DNA of 64,000 nucleotides from Pseudonocardia sp. MH-G8 (GTDB lineage Bacteria > Actinomycetota > Actinomycetes > Mycobacteriales > Pseudonocardiaceae): assembly GCF_002262885.1 (NCBI RefSeq), contig NZ_NKYF01000037.1:23302-87301 (forward strand). The letters run 5' to 3'. Made by a program: the position numbers and the translations under genes. Shown here one piece after another: positions 17,453 through 25,810 of the stretch (position 1 is its first letter; each line of letters starts with the position of its first letter). The notes beneath the pieces were generated by a model that saw nothing but the letters and a program-made list of their open reading frames with translations, was not told where the DNA came from and did no database searches.

Positions 17453-17509
17453 ACGGTAGGAACGAGCGACGATGCCTGTCCAAGAGCAGTTCCGCATGAC
17501 TCGATACCG
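17453..17509 (-). promoter_or_regulatory. kdgD promoter with putative LysR-type binding element
   Basis: On the minus strand, a 40-nt element (17509 down to 17470) has the pattern CGGTATC-N4-CATGC-N11-TGGACAGGCAT, shared with 18432-18471 upstream of tctC (26/40 identical). TGGACA (17482-17477) may be a -35 and TACCGT (17458-17453) a -10, 18 nt apart. The kdgD GTG begins 6 nt after the -10. The CGGTATC half is also mirrored as GATACCG-GTT-CGGTATC at 17503-17519. The regulator is probably the adjacent LysR protein. Confidence 0.6.
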
Positions 17510-17530
17510 GTTCGGTATCTGCTGCGATGA

Positions 17531-18424
17531 TCACGTCGCGACATCGATGCCCTCCAGCACCCGCAGGGCCCGCCACAGCGCGGGATTGCCCGAGTCGCGT
17601 TTCCACAGCAGGTGCAGCTCGACGGGCTCGGCGACGGGCGTGGCCAGCCGCGCGAAACCGACGCCGTCGATGCCCAGGCGCCTCGCGGACGCGGGCACGA
17701 ACGCGATGCCGCGCTCCGCGGCCACCAGCCAGAGCATCGTGAGGACCTGGCTGACCGTGTGCACGACGTTCTCCGGCGCGACCGGCACGACCCCGGCCAC
17801 GAGGTCGTAGAAGTACCGCGCCCTGGTCGGCGAGTGCATGACGACCGGCGCCCCGGCCAGGTCGGCGGCGGTGACCTCCCGGTCGAGGGCGAGCAACGGG
17901 TGGCCGACCGGTGCGGCCACGAGCATCGCCTCCCGGTGCAGCAGCCGCGAGTCGAATGTCTCCTGGTCGAACGGCGGCCGGGCGAGCCCGAGGTCGATCT
18001 CCGCGTGGGCCAGGCCTGCCACCTGCTCGCGGGTGACCATCTCGTCGAGGTCCAGGTCGACGTCGGGCAGCTCGCGGGCCAGGGCGTTGAGCAGCCGGCC
18101 GAGGACGCCGTAGGTCGACGCGGCGGTGAACCCGATGCGCACCACCCCGCTGGATCCCGACGAGACGCGCCGCGCCAGCTCGGGTGCCGCGTCGGCGAGC
18201 GCGAGCAGCCGCCGGGCCTCCACGAGGAAGACCTGGCCCGCCGCCGTCAGCCCGACACGGCGGTTGTCGCGCACCAGCAGCTGCACGCCCACCACGCGCT
18301 CCAGCTTCTGGATCTGCCGCGACAGCGGCGGCTGCGTCATCTTCAGCCGGGCGGCGGCGCGCCCGAAGTGCAGCTCGTCGGCCACGGCGACGAACCCGCG
18401 GAGCTGCTCCAGCGTGTACGCCAT
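17531..18424 (-). CDS. LysR-family transcriptional regulator of the hexarate locus
   Basis: A 297-residue LTTR of normal size. The N-terminal winged helix-turn-helix is YTLEQLRGFVAVADELHFGRAA followed by LKMTQPPLSRQIQKLE. The effector domain starts near residue 90 with a VRIGFTAAS strand. It lies between kdgD and the divergent tctC and probably controls both. Its ATG (18422-18424) has no Shine-Dalgarno sequence and is 6 nt from TACCGT (18436-18431), a probable -10 lying inside the tctC-side element. It may therefore be leaderless and autoregulated. Confidence 0.88.
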   Translation of the reverse strand: MAYTLEQLRGFVAVADELHFGRAAARLKMTQPPLSRQIQKLERVVGVQLLVRDNRRVGLTAAGQVFLVEARRLLALADAAPELARRVSSGSSGVVRIGFTAASTYGVLGRLLNALARELPDVDLDLDEMVTREQVAGLAHAEIDLGLARPPFDQETFDSRLLHREAMLVAAPVGHPLLALDREVTAADLAGAPVVMHSPTRARYFYDLVAGVVPVAPENVVHTVSQVLTMLWLVAAERGIAFVPASARRLGIDGVGFARLATPVAEPVELHLLWKRDSGNPALWRALRVLEGIDVAT

Positions 18425-18431
18425 GCTCTGA

Positions 18432-18487
18432 CGGTATCAATCCATGCCGGAAGAGATGTGGACAGGCATGACCGGGGTTCCTACGCT
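18432..18487 (+). promoter_or_regulatory. tctC promoter with putative LysR-type binding element
   Basis: The 40-bp element at 18432-18471 repeats that of the kdgD promoter. It is followed by TGGACA (18459-18464) as a -35 and TACGCT (18482-18487) as a -10, 17 nt apart, giving a leader of about 30 nt before tctC. The CGGTATC end overlaps the predicted lysR -10 on the other strand. An inverted CATGCC/GGCATG pair (18443-18448 and 18465-18470) is also present. Confidence 0.6.
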
Positions 18488-18525
18488 GCCCCGGCAAGGT
18501 CCGGTTTCTCGAAGAGGAGAACGAC

Positions 18526-19545
18526 ATGCGCAGCAACGCCGCCGGACGCCGGTGGTCGGCCACCGGGCTCGGGATCGCCCTTGCGCTCGCGCTCACCGCG
18601 TGCGGCGGGAACCTCGACAGCGGGGGTGGAGGTGGCGGCGAGGACGCGGCCTTCCCCGGCGGCGAGCCGATCACGATGCTCGTCGGGCAGGACCCCGGCG
18701 GCAGCACCGACCTGATCGCCCGGGCGCTGTCCGAGCCGGCGTCGGACGACCTGGGCGTTGCCATCACGGTGGAGAACAAGCCCGGCGCGAACGGCACGCT
18801 CGCCGCCCGAGAGCTCGCCGGCGCGGCCCCCGACGGGCACACGCTGATGATCTACAACGGCAGCCTCGCCTACATCACGCCGCTCGCGGTCTCCCCGGAG
18901 GAGGCGGTGGACATCGCCGACTACGAGATCGTCACCGGCATCTCCCAGGACGACTACGTCCTCGTGACCGCGCCGGGCTCGGGCTTCACCACCGTGCAGG
19001 ACCTCGTGGCCGCGGGCCGCCCGGTCACCTACGGCACCACGGGCGTGGGCACCGGCAGCCAGCTGTCCCAGGCGCTGCTGTTCGCCCAGGCCGGCGTGCA
19101 GGCCAGCGCGGTGCCCTTCGACGGCGGCTCCCCCACGCTCACCGCGGTGCTGGGTGGCCAGGTCGACGTCGGCGCCATCCAGCTCGGCGAGGCCGTCGAG
19201 CAGATCGAGGCGGGAGCGCTCACCCCGATCGTCACGTTCGCCACCGAGCGGCCCTCGTACCTGCCCGACACCCCCACCGCCGTCGAGGCCGGATACGACG
19301 TGCCGGTGCAGCAGTCGCGCGCGGTGTTCGCGCCGAAGGGCACCCCGACCGAGGTCCTCGAGGCGCTGCGCGCCTCCTTCGGCAAGGTCTTCGCCTCGCA
19401 GCCCTACCAGCAGTTCAACGCCGACAACCAGCTCACCCCCAACGAGGTCGGCGGCGACGAGCTGCGGGGACAGTGGACCGGCAGCCTCGAGGACTACCGC
19501 CGGGTCACCGAGGAGTACGGCATCCAGCTGGGTGATGCGCAGTGA
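18526..19545 (+). CDS. tctC: Tripartite tricarboxylate transporter (TTT) substrate-binding lipoprotein
   Basis: A 339-residue Bug-type solute receptor. The signal peptide ends in lipobox LTACGG (Cys near 26). The mature protein opens with ITMLVGQDPGGSTDLIARAL, like the family's vGfppGGstDi motif, followed by ENKPGANGTLAARELA and YGTTGVGTGSQL, typical of TctC. The ATG follows GAAGAGGAGAA. It binds a carboxylate outside the membrane for TctAB. Context suggests a hexarate such as glucarate or galactarate rather than citrate; this is inference. Confidence 0.9.
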   Translation: MRSNAAGRRWSATGLGIALALALTACGGNLDSGGGGGGEDAAFPGGEPITMLVGQDPGGSTDLIARALSEPASDDLGVAITVENKPGANGTLAARELAGAAPDGHTLMIYNGSLAYITPLAVSPEEAVDIADYEIVTGISQDDYVLVTAPGSGFTTVQDLVAAGRPVTYGTTGVGTGSQLSQALLFAQAGVQASAVPFDGGSPTLTAVLGGQVDVGAIQLGEAVEQIEAGALTPIVTFATERPSYLPDTPTAVEAGYDVPVQQSRAVFAPKGTPTEVLEALRASFGKVFASQPYQQFNADNQLTPNEVGGDELRGQWTGSLEDYRRVTEEYGIQLGDAQ

Positions 19546-20098
19546 CGGCGGTCCGGTGAGCGCGCCGCGCGGTGGGGCGGAGGACGCGTCGCCCGCGGAG
19601 CTGAGCCTGACCGACGCCCTGCACGAGCTCGAGGCGGCCGAGCACGAAGGCCGCCCACCCGTCGCCGGCACGACGAGCAACGTCCTCACCGCGCTCGTCG
19701 TGCTGGCACTCGGGGTGGCCGCCCTGCTCGGCTCGTTCGCCCTCGGCGTCGGCAGCCCCGGCGATCCCGACACCGGAACCTGGCCGCTGCTGGTCAGCGC
19801 CGTGCTCGTCGTCCTCGGGGTCGCCCTGCTCGTGGCCGTGCGCCGCACGCACGACGCGGAGCGGTTCTCCCGCGCCGGCGGGCTGGTGCTCGCCGGGCTG
19901 GCCACGATGGTGGCGTTCGTGGCGGTGCTGGAGGTCATCGGCTTCGAGATCCCGGCGGCCCTGCTCACGTTCGTCTGGCTGCGGTTCCTCGGGCACGAGG
20001 GCTGGCGCACGTCGATCGTCACGAGCGTGGGCGTCGTCGTCGCCTTCTACGTGGTGTTCGTCGGGCTGCTCTCGGTGCCGATCCCCCACCTGTTCTAG
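19535..20098 (+). CDS. tctB: TTT small membrane subunit
   Basis: A 187-residue protein with a cytoplasmic N-terminus of about 45 residues and four predicted membrane helices (starting near NVLTALVVLALGVAALL, WPLLVSAVLVVLGVALLV, GLVLAGLATMVAFVAVLEVIG and IVTSVGVVVAFYVVFVGLL). Size and topology match TctB. ATG 19535 overlaps the tctC end by 11 bp. GTG 19556 is an alternative start that would drop seven residues. Confidence 0.85.
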   Translation: MRSDGGPVSAPRGGAEDASPAELSLTDALHELEAAEHEGRPPVAGTTSNVLTALVVLALGVAALLGSFALGVGSPGDPDTGTWPLLVSAVLVVLGVALLVAVRRTHDAERFSRAGGLVLAGLATMVAFVAVLEVIGFEIPAALLTFVWLRFLGHEGWRTSIVTSVGVVVAFYVVFVGLLSVPIPHLF

Positions 20099-20105
20099 GA
20101 GCCAT

Positions 20106-21611
20106 GTGGATCTGTCCCCGGTCATCGACGGCTTCTCCGTCGTCCTGGAACCGACCAACCTGCTGTTCTGCCTGATCGGTGTCCTGGTCGGGATGCTGGT
20201 CGGCGTGCTGCCCGGCCTCGGCCCCGCGGCCACGATCGCGATCCTGCTGCCGGTCACCTTCGAGCTCGAGCCCGTCACCGCGATCATCATGCTGGCCGGC
20301 ATCTTCTACGGCGCCCAGTACGGCGGCACGATCACCTCGGTGCTGCTGCGGCTGCCGGGTGAGGCGTCGTCGGTGGTCACCGTGTTCGACGGGCACGCGC
20401 TGGCCCGCCAGGGCAAGGCCGGCAGCGCGCTGGGCATCGCGGCCATCGGCTCGTTCGTCGGCGGCACGGTGTCGATCGTGGCGCTGTCGCTGCTCGCCCC
20501 GCTGGTGGCCGGCTTCGCGCTGGACTTCGGGCCGCCGGAGTACACGGCACTCGCCCTGCTCGGCATCCTGCTGGTCGCCACGATCTCCGGCGGCGGACGG
20601 CTCAAGGCCGTGATCGCCGCGTGCGTCGGCCTCCTGCTGGCCACCGTCGGGCGCGACGGCTTCACCGGCGCCGAGCGGTTCACCTTCGAGAACCTCTCCC
20701 TTGCCGACGGGCTGGACTTCGTGCCGATCGCGATGGGACTGTTCGGGCTCGGCGAGATCCTCTACAACCTCGAAGAGCGCCACCGCGCGGCGCAGGCACC
20801 GGCGCGCGTCGCCGACGTGTGGCCCTCCCGCGCGGACCTGCGCCGGTCGTCGGGCGCCATCGCCCGCGGCTCGGTGCTGGGCTTCGCCCTGGGCATCCTG
20901 CCCGGCGGCGGCGCCACCCTCTCGTCGCTGGCCGCCTACGCGGTGGAGAAGCGGCGCGCGAAGCACCCGGAGCGGTTCGGGCAGGGCGCGATCGAGGGCG
21001 TCGCCGCACCGGAGACCGCGAACAACGCCGCCGCGACGTCGTCGTTCATCCCGCTGCTGACGCTGGGCATCCCGGCGAACGCGACGATGGCCGTCATCTT
21101 CGGGGCACTGCTCATCCAGGGCGTGAGCCCCGGCCCGCAGCTGGTCACCCAGGATCCCGAGCTGTTCTGGGGCGTGATCAACTCGATGTACGTCGGCAAC
21201 GTCCTGTTGCTGATCATGAGCATCCCGCTGGTCGGGCTGTTCGTGAAGATCCTGCGCGTGCGGCCCACGATCCTCGCGCCGATCACCGTGCTGATCACCC
21301 TCATCGGCGTCTACACGGTGAACAACGCCGTGTTCGACATCGTCTTGGTGATCGTGTTCGGCGCCCTGGGCTACCTGATGAAGAAGCTCGGCTTCGCGCC
21401 CGGCCCGCTCGTGCTCGCGTTCGTGCTCGGCTCGCTGCTCGAGGACAACCTGCGCCGCTCCCTGATCATCTTCGAGGGCGACACGAGCGGCTTCGTGACG
21501 CGCCCGATCTCGGGCACCCTGCTGGCGGTGTTCGTAATGGTGGCGCTGCTCCCCCCGCTGCAGGCGGCCTGGCGCCGCCGCCACACCCCGCGCGAGACCA
21601 CTTCGCGTTAG
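20106..21611 (+). CDS. tctA: TTT large membrane subunit
   Basis: A 501-residue polytopic protein with about 11-12 helices. Family signatures are VGVLPGLGPAATIAILLPVTF near residues 33-53, FYGAQYGGTITSVLLRLPGEA, and the second half with LGFALGILPGGGATLSSLAAY and APETANNAAATSSFIPLLTLGIP. It forms the transport channel with TctB. The GTG start lies 7 bp after tctB. It ends overlapping by 4 bp a convergent DHDPS-family gene. Confidence 0.93.
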   Translation: MDLSPVIDGFSVVLEPTNLLFCLIGVLVGMLVGVLPGLGPAATIAILLPVTFELEPVTAIIMLAGIFYGAQYGGTITSVLLRLPGEASSVVTVFDGHALARQGKAGSALGIAAIGSFVGGTVSIVALSLLAPLVAGFALDFGPPEYTALALLGILLVATISGGGRLKAVIAACVGLLLATVGRDGFTGAERFTFENLSLADGLDFVPIAMGLFGLGEILYNLEERHRAAQAPARVADVWPSRADLRRSSGAIARGSVLGFALGILPGGGATLSSLAAYAVEKRRAKHPERFGQGAIEGVAAPETANNAAATSSFIPLLTLGIPANATMAVIFGALLIQGVSPGPQLVTQDPELFWGVINSMYVGNVLLLIMSIPLVGLFVKILRVRPTILAPITVLITLIGVYTVNNAVFDIVLVIVFGALGYLMKKLGFAPGPLVLAFVLGSLLEDNLRRSLIIFEGDTSGFVTRPISGTLLAVFVMVALLPPLQAAWRRRHTPRETTSR

Positions 21612-22498
21612 GGAGCGCAGGAGCGCAGGTGCTGGTGCAGCACCGGGAGCAGGGCATCCGGGGCCGGCCGCGCCGGCGGGCGGACGGCGGGGGTGTCGAT
21701 GAGGCCCCTGTGCACGAGGCTGTGCTTGCGCAGCGCCAGCGCGATGCCGGCCTGGAACTCGAAGTTGACGAGCGGCAGGTAGTCGCGCCACACCTCCCGC
21801 GCCGCGTCGAACCCGCCCTCGCGGTACGCGCCGACGCACGCGAGCAGGCCCTCCGGCATCGAGAACCCCGTCATCGCACCGGCCGAGCCGACCGCGAGCT
21901 CGTCGAGCAGGCCGGTGCCGCCCAGCCCGCCGAACACGGGCACGTCCAGGCTCGCGACCAGCGCGGCGACCGCAGGCGGGCTCGGCGACGACTCCGACTT
22001 CACCGCGACCGCGGCCGGGATCCGCCGCACGGCCGCGACCAGGTCGTCGGTGGCGATCGACACCCCGCTCACCACGGGGTAGTCCTGCACCACGATCCCC
22101 TGCCCGGTGCGCTCGGCGACGGTGTTCACCTGCTTCGCCACGACGTCCGGATCCGGCGAGCCGACCTGCACCATCAGCCCGGCGGGCGGTCGCGACACCA
22201 CGTCGAGGACGTTCGCCGCCTCGGCGCACGCGCCCTCGGCATCCAATGCGGACAGGCCGATCACCAGCGGCAGCTCACTCGCCGCCGCAGCCACCGTGCC
22301 CACGACGGTGCGGCGCTCGTCCGGCGTCAACCGGGCGGCCTCGCCGAACACACCGAGGATCGTGAGGCCGGTGGCCCCGATCCGCACGTAGTGCTCCACC
22401 TGCCGGGTGAGCGACGCGGTGTCGACGGCGGAGGCGTCGGAGGTGAGCGGCGTGGCGAGCACGCCCCACACCCCGGGTGCCAGCGGTCGGACGGTCAT
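21608..22498 (-). CDS. DHDPS/NAL-family aldolase or dehydratase of unknown substrate
   Basis: A 296-residue TIM-barrel class I enzyme. The phosphate/carboxylate-type loop is GATGLTILGVFGEAARLT, a candidate Tyr is in VVQDYPVVSG, and the Schiff-base Lys is in AVAVKSESSPSP. ATG 22496-22498 is chosen because AAGGGGGA precedes it; an upstream ATG (22526-22528) would add ten residues. Being next to the TTT transporter and divergent from a GntR regulator suggests catabolism of another acid sugar or keto acid. DapA is unlikely given the context. Confidence 0.8.
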   Translation of the reverse strand: MTVRPLAPGVWGVLATPLTSDASAVDTASLTRQVEHYVRIGATGLTILGVFGEAARLTPDERRTVVGTVAAAASELPLVIGLSALDAEGACAEAANVLDVVSRPPAGLMVQVGSPDPDVVAKQVNTVAERTGQGIVVQDYPVVSGVSIATDDLVAAVRRIPAAVAVKSESSPSPPAVAALVASLDVPVFGGLGGTGLLDELAVGSAGAMTGFSMPEGLLACVGAYREGGFDAAREVWRDYLPLVNFEFQAGIALALRKHSLVHRGLIDTPAVRPPARPAPDALLPVLHQHLRSCAP

Positions 22499-22510
22499 GG
22501 GTCCCCCTTC

Positions 22511-22533
22511 GTCATGGACGTTTGTCATGGACG
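22511..22533. promoter_or_regulatory. Direct repeat in the DHDPS-family/GntR intergenic region
   Basis: GTCATGGACG occurs at 22511-22520 and again at 22524-22533, a 13-bp period, just upstream of the preferred ATG of the DHDPS-family gene. It may be a regulatory site; it overlaps the alternative N-terminus of that gene. Confidence 0.3.
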
Positions 22534-22579
22534 GCCACGGGCTGCGCCGGTAGCCTCACCCGGATTCTCGAGATAGTCA

Positions 22580-22591
22580 ATTGTCAACAAT
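22580..22591. promoter_or_regulatory. Candidate GntR/FCD operator
   Basis: ATTGT-CA-ACAAT is a short inverted repeat lying 19 bp before the GTG of the gntR gene, in the region shared with the divergent DHDPS-family gene. FCD-type GntR proteins often bind short TNGT/ACNA palindromes, so this is a reasonable operator for autoregulation and for the divergent gene. Confidence 0.4.
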
Positions 22592-22609
22592 CAACCGTCG
22601 GAGGTCGCT

Positions 22610-23302
22610 GTGCCCGGGCCGCTCGACCAGCTCACCATCGAGACCCAACCCAGCCCCGCGCTGTCGGCCACCGTGGTGCCCGCGATCCGGCAGATGATCA
22701 CAACCGGTGCGCTCCCGCAGGGCGCTCACCTGCGGGAGGCCGAGCTCGCCACCGCGCTGGGCATGAGCCGCGGACCGGTCCGCGAGGCGCTCGTCGAGCT
22801 CGCGCGCGAGGGTCTGGTCGTGCAGCGCCGGCACCGCGGCGCCCAGGTGATCACCCTGACCGCCGAGGACGCCGAGGAGGTCTACACGCTCCGGCTGGCC
22901 TTGGAACGCCTCGCCGTCGCGCGGGCCTGCTCCCGCCTCACCCGGGCCGACCTCGCCGACCTCGACGCGTCCCTCGACCGGATGCGCGGCCTCACCCCCG
23001 ACTACTCCCCCGACCTCGCCGTCGAGCTCGACCTCGCCTTCCACGACGTGCTGGTGCGCGCGGCCGGACACGGACGTCTCGAACGGTCCTGGCAGCAGAT
23101 CCGCAGCCAGATCGCGATGTTCCTGCGCGACCGGCACCTCGCCCGCCGCGACTTCCACGAGATCGCCCTTCCCGAGCACCAGGCGGTGCGCGACATCCTC
23201 GCCTCGGGAGCCGCCCCCGCCGCCGTCGAGGCGATCGAGAAGCACCTGGTGGGCGCCTTCGACCGGCTGGTCGCCGCCCGCGAGGAGCCGCGGACGCCCT
23301 GA
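22610..23302 (+). CDS. GntR-family transcriptional regulator (FadR/FCD subfamily)
   Basis: This 230-residue regulator has an N-terminal winged helix (IRQMITTGALPQGAHLREAELATALGM then SRGPVREALVELAREGLV). The FCD domain follows, with YTLRLALERLAVARA and metal-ligand-like Asp/His positions in ELDLAFHDVLVRAAGH and LPEHQAVRDIL. A GTG start follows GGAGGTC. It probably represses the divergent DHDPS-family gene and itself, with an acidic metabolite as effector. Confidence 0.88.
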   Translation: MPGPLDQLTIETQPSPALSATVVPAIRQMITTGALPQGAHLREAELATALGMSRGPVREALVELAREGLVVQRRHRGAQVITLTAEDAEEVYTLRLALERLAVARACSRLTRADLADLDASLDRMRGLTPDYSPDLAVELDLAFHDVLVRAAGHGRLERSWQQIRSQIAMFLRDRHLARRDFHEIALPEHQAVRDILASGAAPAAVEAIEKHLVGAFDRLVAAREEPRTP

Positions 23303-23327
23303 CCCCCGTGATCAGCAGGATCGACGA

Positions 23328-23945
23328 TCACGAGGTCGTCGCGCGCGCCCGGTCCAGGAGCAGCAGCCCGCACAGGACCGGCAGGGTCGGGCCGAGCAGC
23401 AGGGGGCCGACGGCCAGCGGCAGGGTGAGCAGCGGCGCGAGCACCACGGCGGCCAGCAGCGCGAGGCCGCGGCGGCCCGAGCCGAACGCGAGCACGAGGG
23501 CGCGGCGACGCGCCGGCCCGCCCGGGTCGTCGCCCGAGACCACGGCCAGCGCCAGGTGGTACACGGCGAACGCGGCCAGGCCCCCGGCCTGCACCGCGAG
23601 CAGCGGGATCGCCGCCGGCTCCGGCCGCCCGGCGAGGAACCCGATGGCGACGACCACCGCGGCCAGCACCGCCGTGGAGACCAGCGCATGGCGCCAGAGC
23701 GCTCGCCACTGACCCGGGAACGCGGCGAGCGTGCCGGTGAAGCAGCGGGAGTCGTCGTCGCGACGCCACCGCTGCAGCGCGGAGGCGACCGCGGCGAGAG
23801 CCGGCAGCCAGGTCACCACCCCGAGGCAGAGCAGGCAGAACGCGAGGCCGGCAAGAGCGGGATAGGCGACGAACTCGAGACACCGCAGGACGACGCCCTC
23901 CCACCCCCGGGTCCCGCCCCTCCCGTCCACCTGCCCGGTCCTCAC
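23328..23945 (-). CDS. YesL/DUF624-family membrane protein
   Basis: A 205-residue protein with about five membrane segments. EFVAYPALAGLAFCLLCLG followed by VASALQRWRRDDDSRCFTG matches the YesL pattern. YesL proteins are small membrane proteins usually encoded next to oligosaccharide ABC importers and uronate or rhamnogalacturonan lyases; their biochemical role is unknown. The GTG start overlaps the heparinase gene stop by 4 bp. Last gene of the polyuronide-type operon. Confidence 0.75.
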   Translation of the reverse strand: MRTGQVDGRGGTRGWEGVVLRCLEFVAYPALAGLAFCLLCLGVVTWLPALAAVASALQRWRRDDDSRCFTGTLAAFPGQWRALWRHALVSTAVLAAVVVAIGFLAGRPEPAAIPLLAVQAGGLAAFAVYHLALAVVSGDDPGGPARRRALVLAFGSGRRGLALLAAVVLAPLLTLPLAVGPLLLGPTLPVLCGLLLLDRARATTS

Positions 23946-25810
23946 AACGTGGCCTCGCCCAGGTGCACCTGCTCGTCTCCGAAGTCCACGCCCAGTTCTC
24001 CCCCTGGCAGCGCGACGGCGCGGGCCGGCCGCGGATCCAGCGCCGTCGTCGGCTCGATCGCGGTGAGGATCACCGCCTCGCTCCGGCGCGGCGTGCTGAT
24101 CCGCAGTGTGCGCAGCGTCTTCGTGATCCGCAGGCTGGGAGTGCTCCCCGTCGGGTTCGCCTCGATCACCGTGTCCGCCTGCTCCACGCGCGCGTCGCCC
24201 GGCGCGATCGTGGTGAGCCAGGCCTGCCCGGAACCCGAGCGGATCGCGAACCGGTCCTCCACCTCCTCCGCGGGCCAGTCGCTGTGCAGCAGGAACGTCC
24301 ATTCCCGGGGCACGTCGGCGGCCAGCCGGTCGAGCAGCACGAGCCGCCCGCGCGGGGTGACGACGAGCGTGCGGTCCACCCGGCGCACGCCGAGCGCGGG
24401 GTCGAACATCGCCGCCGACCCGGACGTCGCGCGGACCCACCCGTCGGCGATGCGGACGTCGCGCAGCCGCGGCTGCGACTCGTGGGGCAGGTCCTTGTAG
24501 ACGTGGTAGCGCCCCTCGCCCACCCAGCCCTGCCCGTCGACGAGCACCAGGTTGTGCTCCGCAGCCCGCTTCTCGTTGCTGTAGCCGCTGTCCACCGCCA
24601 GGAAGGCGCCGTGCGCGGCGAGCACGAAGCCGCCGGCGTCGGGGTGGTGGTGCCCGGCGGACAGGGTGTCCCAGCCCCGCTCGCGGCGGAACCGCTCCGC
24701 GGTGTCCCAGGCCGTGTGCCCGCCGCCGGGGGCGGCCTTGAAGCTGACGAACGCGGCGTCGTCGCGCCACGAGGTGCGCGCGGTGACCTGGCCGAGGTCC
24801 GGGAAGTACGCGGTGGTCGCCTCGCCGGACGGGTCGATCGGCTCGACGGTCGGGTCGTGCCAGAGCAGCTCGTAGAACGCCTCCGCCATCACCCCCGGCT
24901 TGACGCCCGACGCGTAGGCCTCGCGCCAGAAGTACCGCTGCGCCACGCGGTCGGCCAGCCACTGCGCACGCCCGTCCCGGTAGACCGAGGCCAGCTTGGA
25001 GTACAGCGCCACGCTGTGCCCGGAGCGGCGGTCGTGGCAGTCGCCGTGGTCGACGTTCTCCTCGAACCCGGGCGCGCACTGGTGCAGCCGCCAGGTGAAC
25101 GTGTTCTCCACGAACGACCCGCGCCGCCACCAGTCGACGCCCTCGGTGCGCTCCAGCAGGTCCAGGTGGATCGCGAGCCACGGCACGCCGTAGCGCCAGT
25201 AGACGACGCCCTCGGAGTCCGACCCGTCGGCGGGCAACAGCTCGAGCACCTGCCCGAGGTTCTCCTTCGCCCGTGCGGCCCACTCCGGCCGGTCCAGCGC
25301 GTAGCCCGCGGCGGCCAGGCCGGCGTAGCAGATCCAGTTGTGGTTCTGCCAGAAGCTCGACGACCACCAGGAGCCCTCGGTCTCCACGGCGAACCCGTAC
25401 AGCCGCTCGCCCTGCAACTCCAGCTTCTCCCGCAGCGCCGCTGCCTGGTCCGCCTCCAGGTCGTCCTGCAACCAGGAGTAGGCCAGCGACAGGCCGTGCA
25501 GGAGCCAGCCCGCATCCAGGTCGTGGTCGGGCAGCTTCGCCTTTCCCCAGTGCGGGTAGGAGATCGCCGTGGCGATCCAGCGCCACGCCTCGTCGAGGTA
25601 CCCGCGCTGCCCGGTGAGCCGGTACGCCAGCGCGAGGTTCGCCGCCGCCGGGCCGAGGTAGGTGATGCTCGCGGTCGGGTGCTCGGGCGGCGGGGTCTGG
25701 CCGCGGTACCAGTCGCACTGCTCGGCGAGGCGGCGCCACTGGGCGGCGTGGGTGGAGCTCAGCGATGCGCGCAGCTCGTCGAGGCGCCCGGCGATCAGCA
25801 GCGGCTCCAT
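23942..25810 (-). CDS. Heparinase II/III-family protein, probable polysaccharide lyase (622 aa)
   Basis: The N-terminal half is an alpha/alpha toroid with the FWQNHNWICYAG motif and DLDAGWLLHGLSLAYSW. The C-terminal half is the heparinase II/III beta-sheet domain, with SAGHHHPDAGGFVLAAHG and HNLVLVDGQGWVG, where the His/Tyr-rich region usually contributes to catalysis and metal binding. No signal peptide is seen, so it would act on imported oligosaccharides. The ATG overlaps the upstream stop by one base (TGATG). Substrate could be alginate, heparan-type or another uronate oligomer; it cannot be fixed from sequence. Confidence 0.82.
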   Translation of the reverse strand: MEPLLIAGRLDELRASLSSTHAAQWRRLAEQCDWYRGQTPPPEHPTASITYLGPAAANLALAYRLTGQRGYLDEAWRWIATAISYPHWGKAKLPDHDLDAGWLLHGLSLAYSWLQDDLEADQAAALREKLELQGERLYGFAVETEGSWWSSSFWQNHNWICYAGLAAAGYALDRPEWAARAKENLGQVLELLPADGSDSEGVVYWRYGVPWLAIHLDLLERTEGVDWWRRGSFVENTFTWRLHQCAPGFEENVDHGDCHDRRSGHSVALYSKLASVYRDGRAQWLADRVAQRYFWREAYASGVKPGVMAEAFYELLWHDPTVEPIDPSGEATTAYFPDLGQVTARTSWRDDAAFVSFKAAPGGGHTAWDTAERFRRERGWDTLSAGHHHPDAGGFVLAAHGAFLAVDSGYSNEKRAAEHNLVLVDGQGWVGEGRYHVYKDLPHESQPRLRDVRIADGWVRATSGSAAMFDPALGVRRVDRTLVVTPRGRLVLLDRLAADVPREWTFLLHSDWPAEEVEDRFAIRSGSGQAWLTTIAPGDARVEQADTVIEANPTGSTPSLRITKTLRTLRISTPRRSEAVILTAIEPTTALDPRPARAVALPGGELGVDFGDEQVHLGEATL

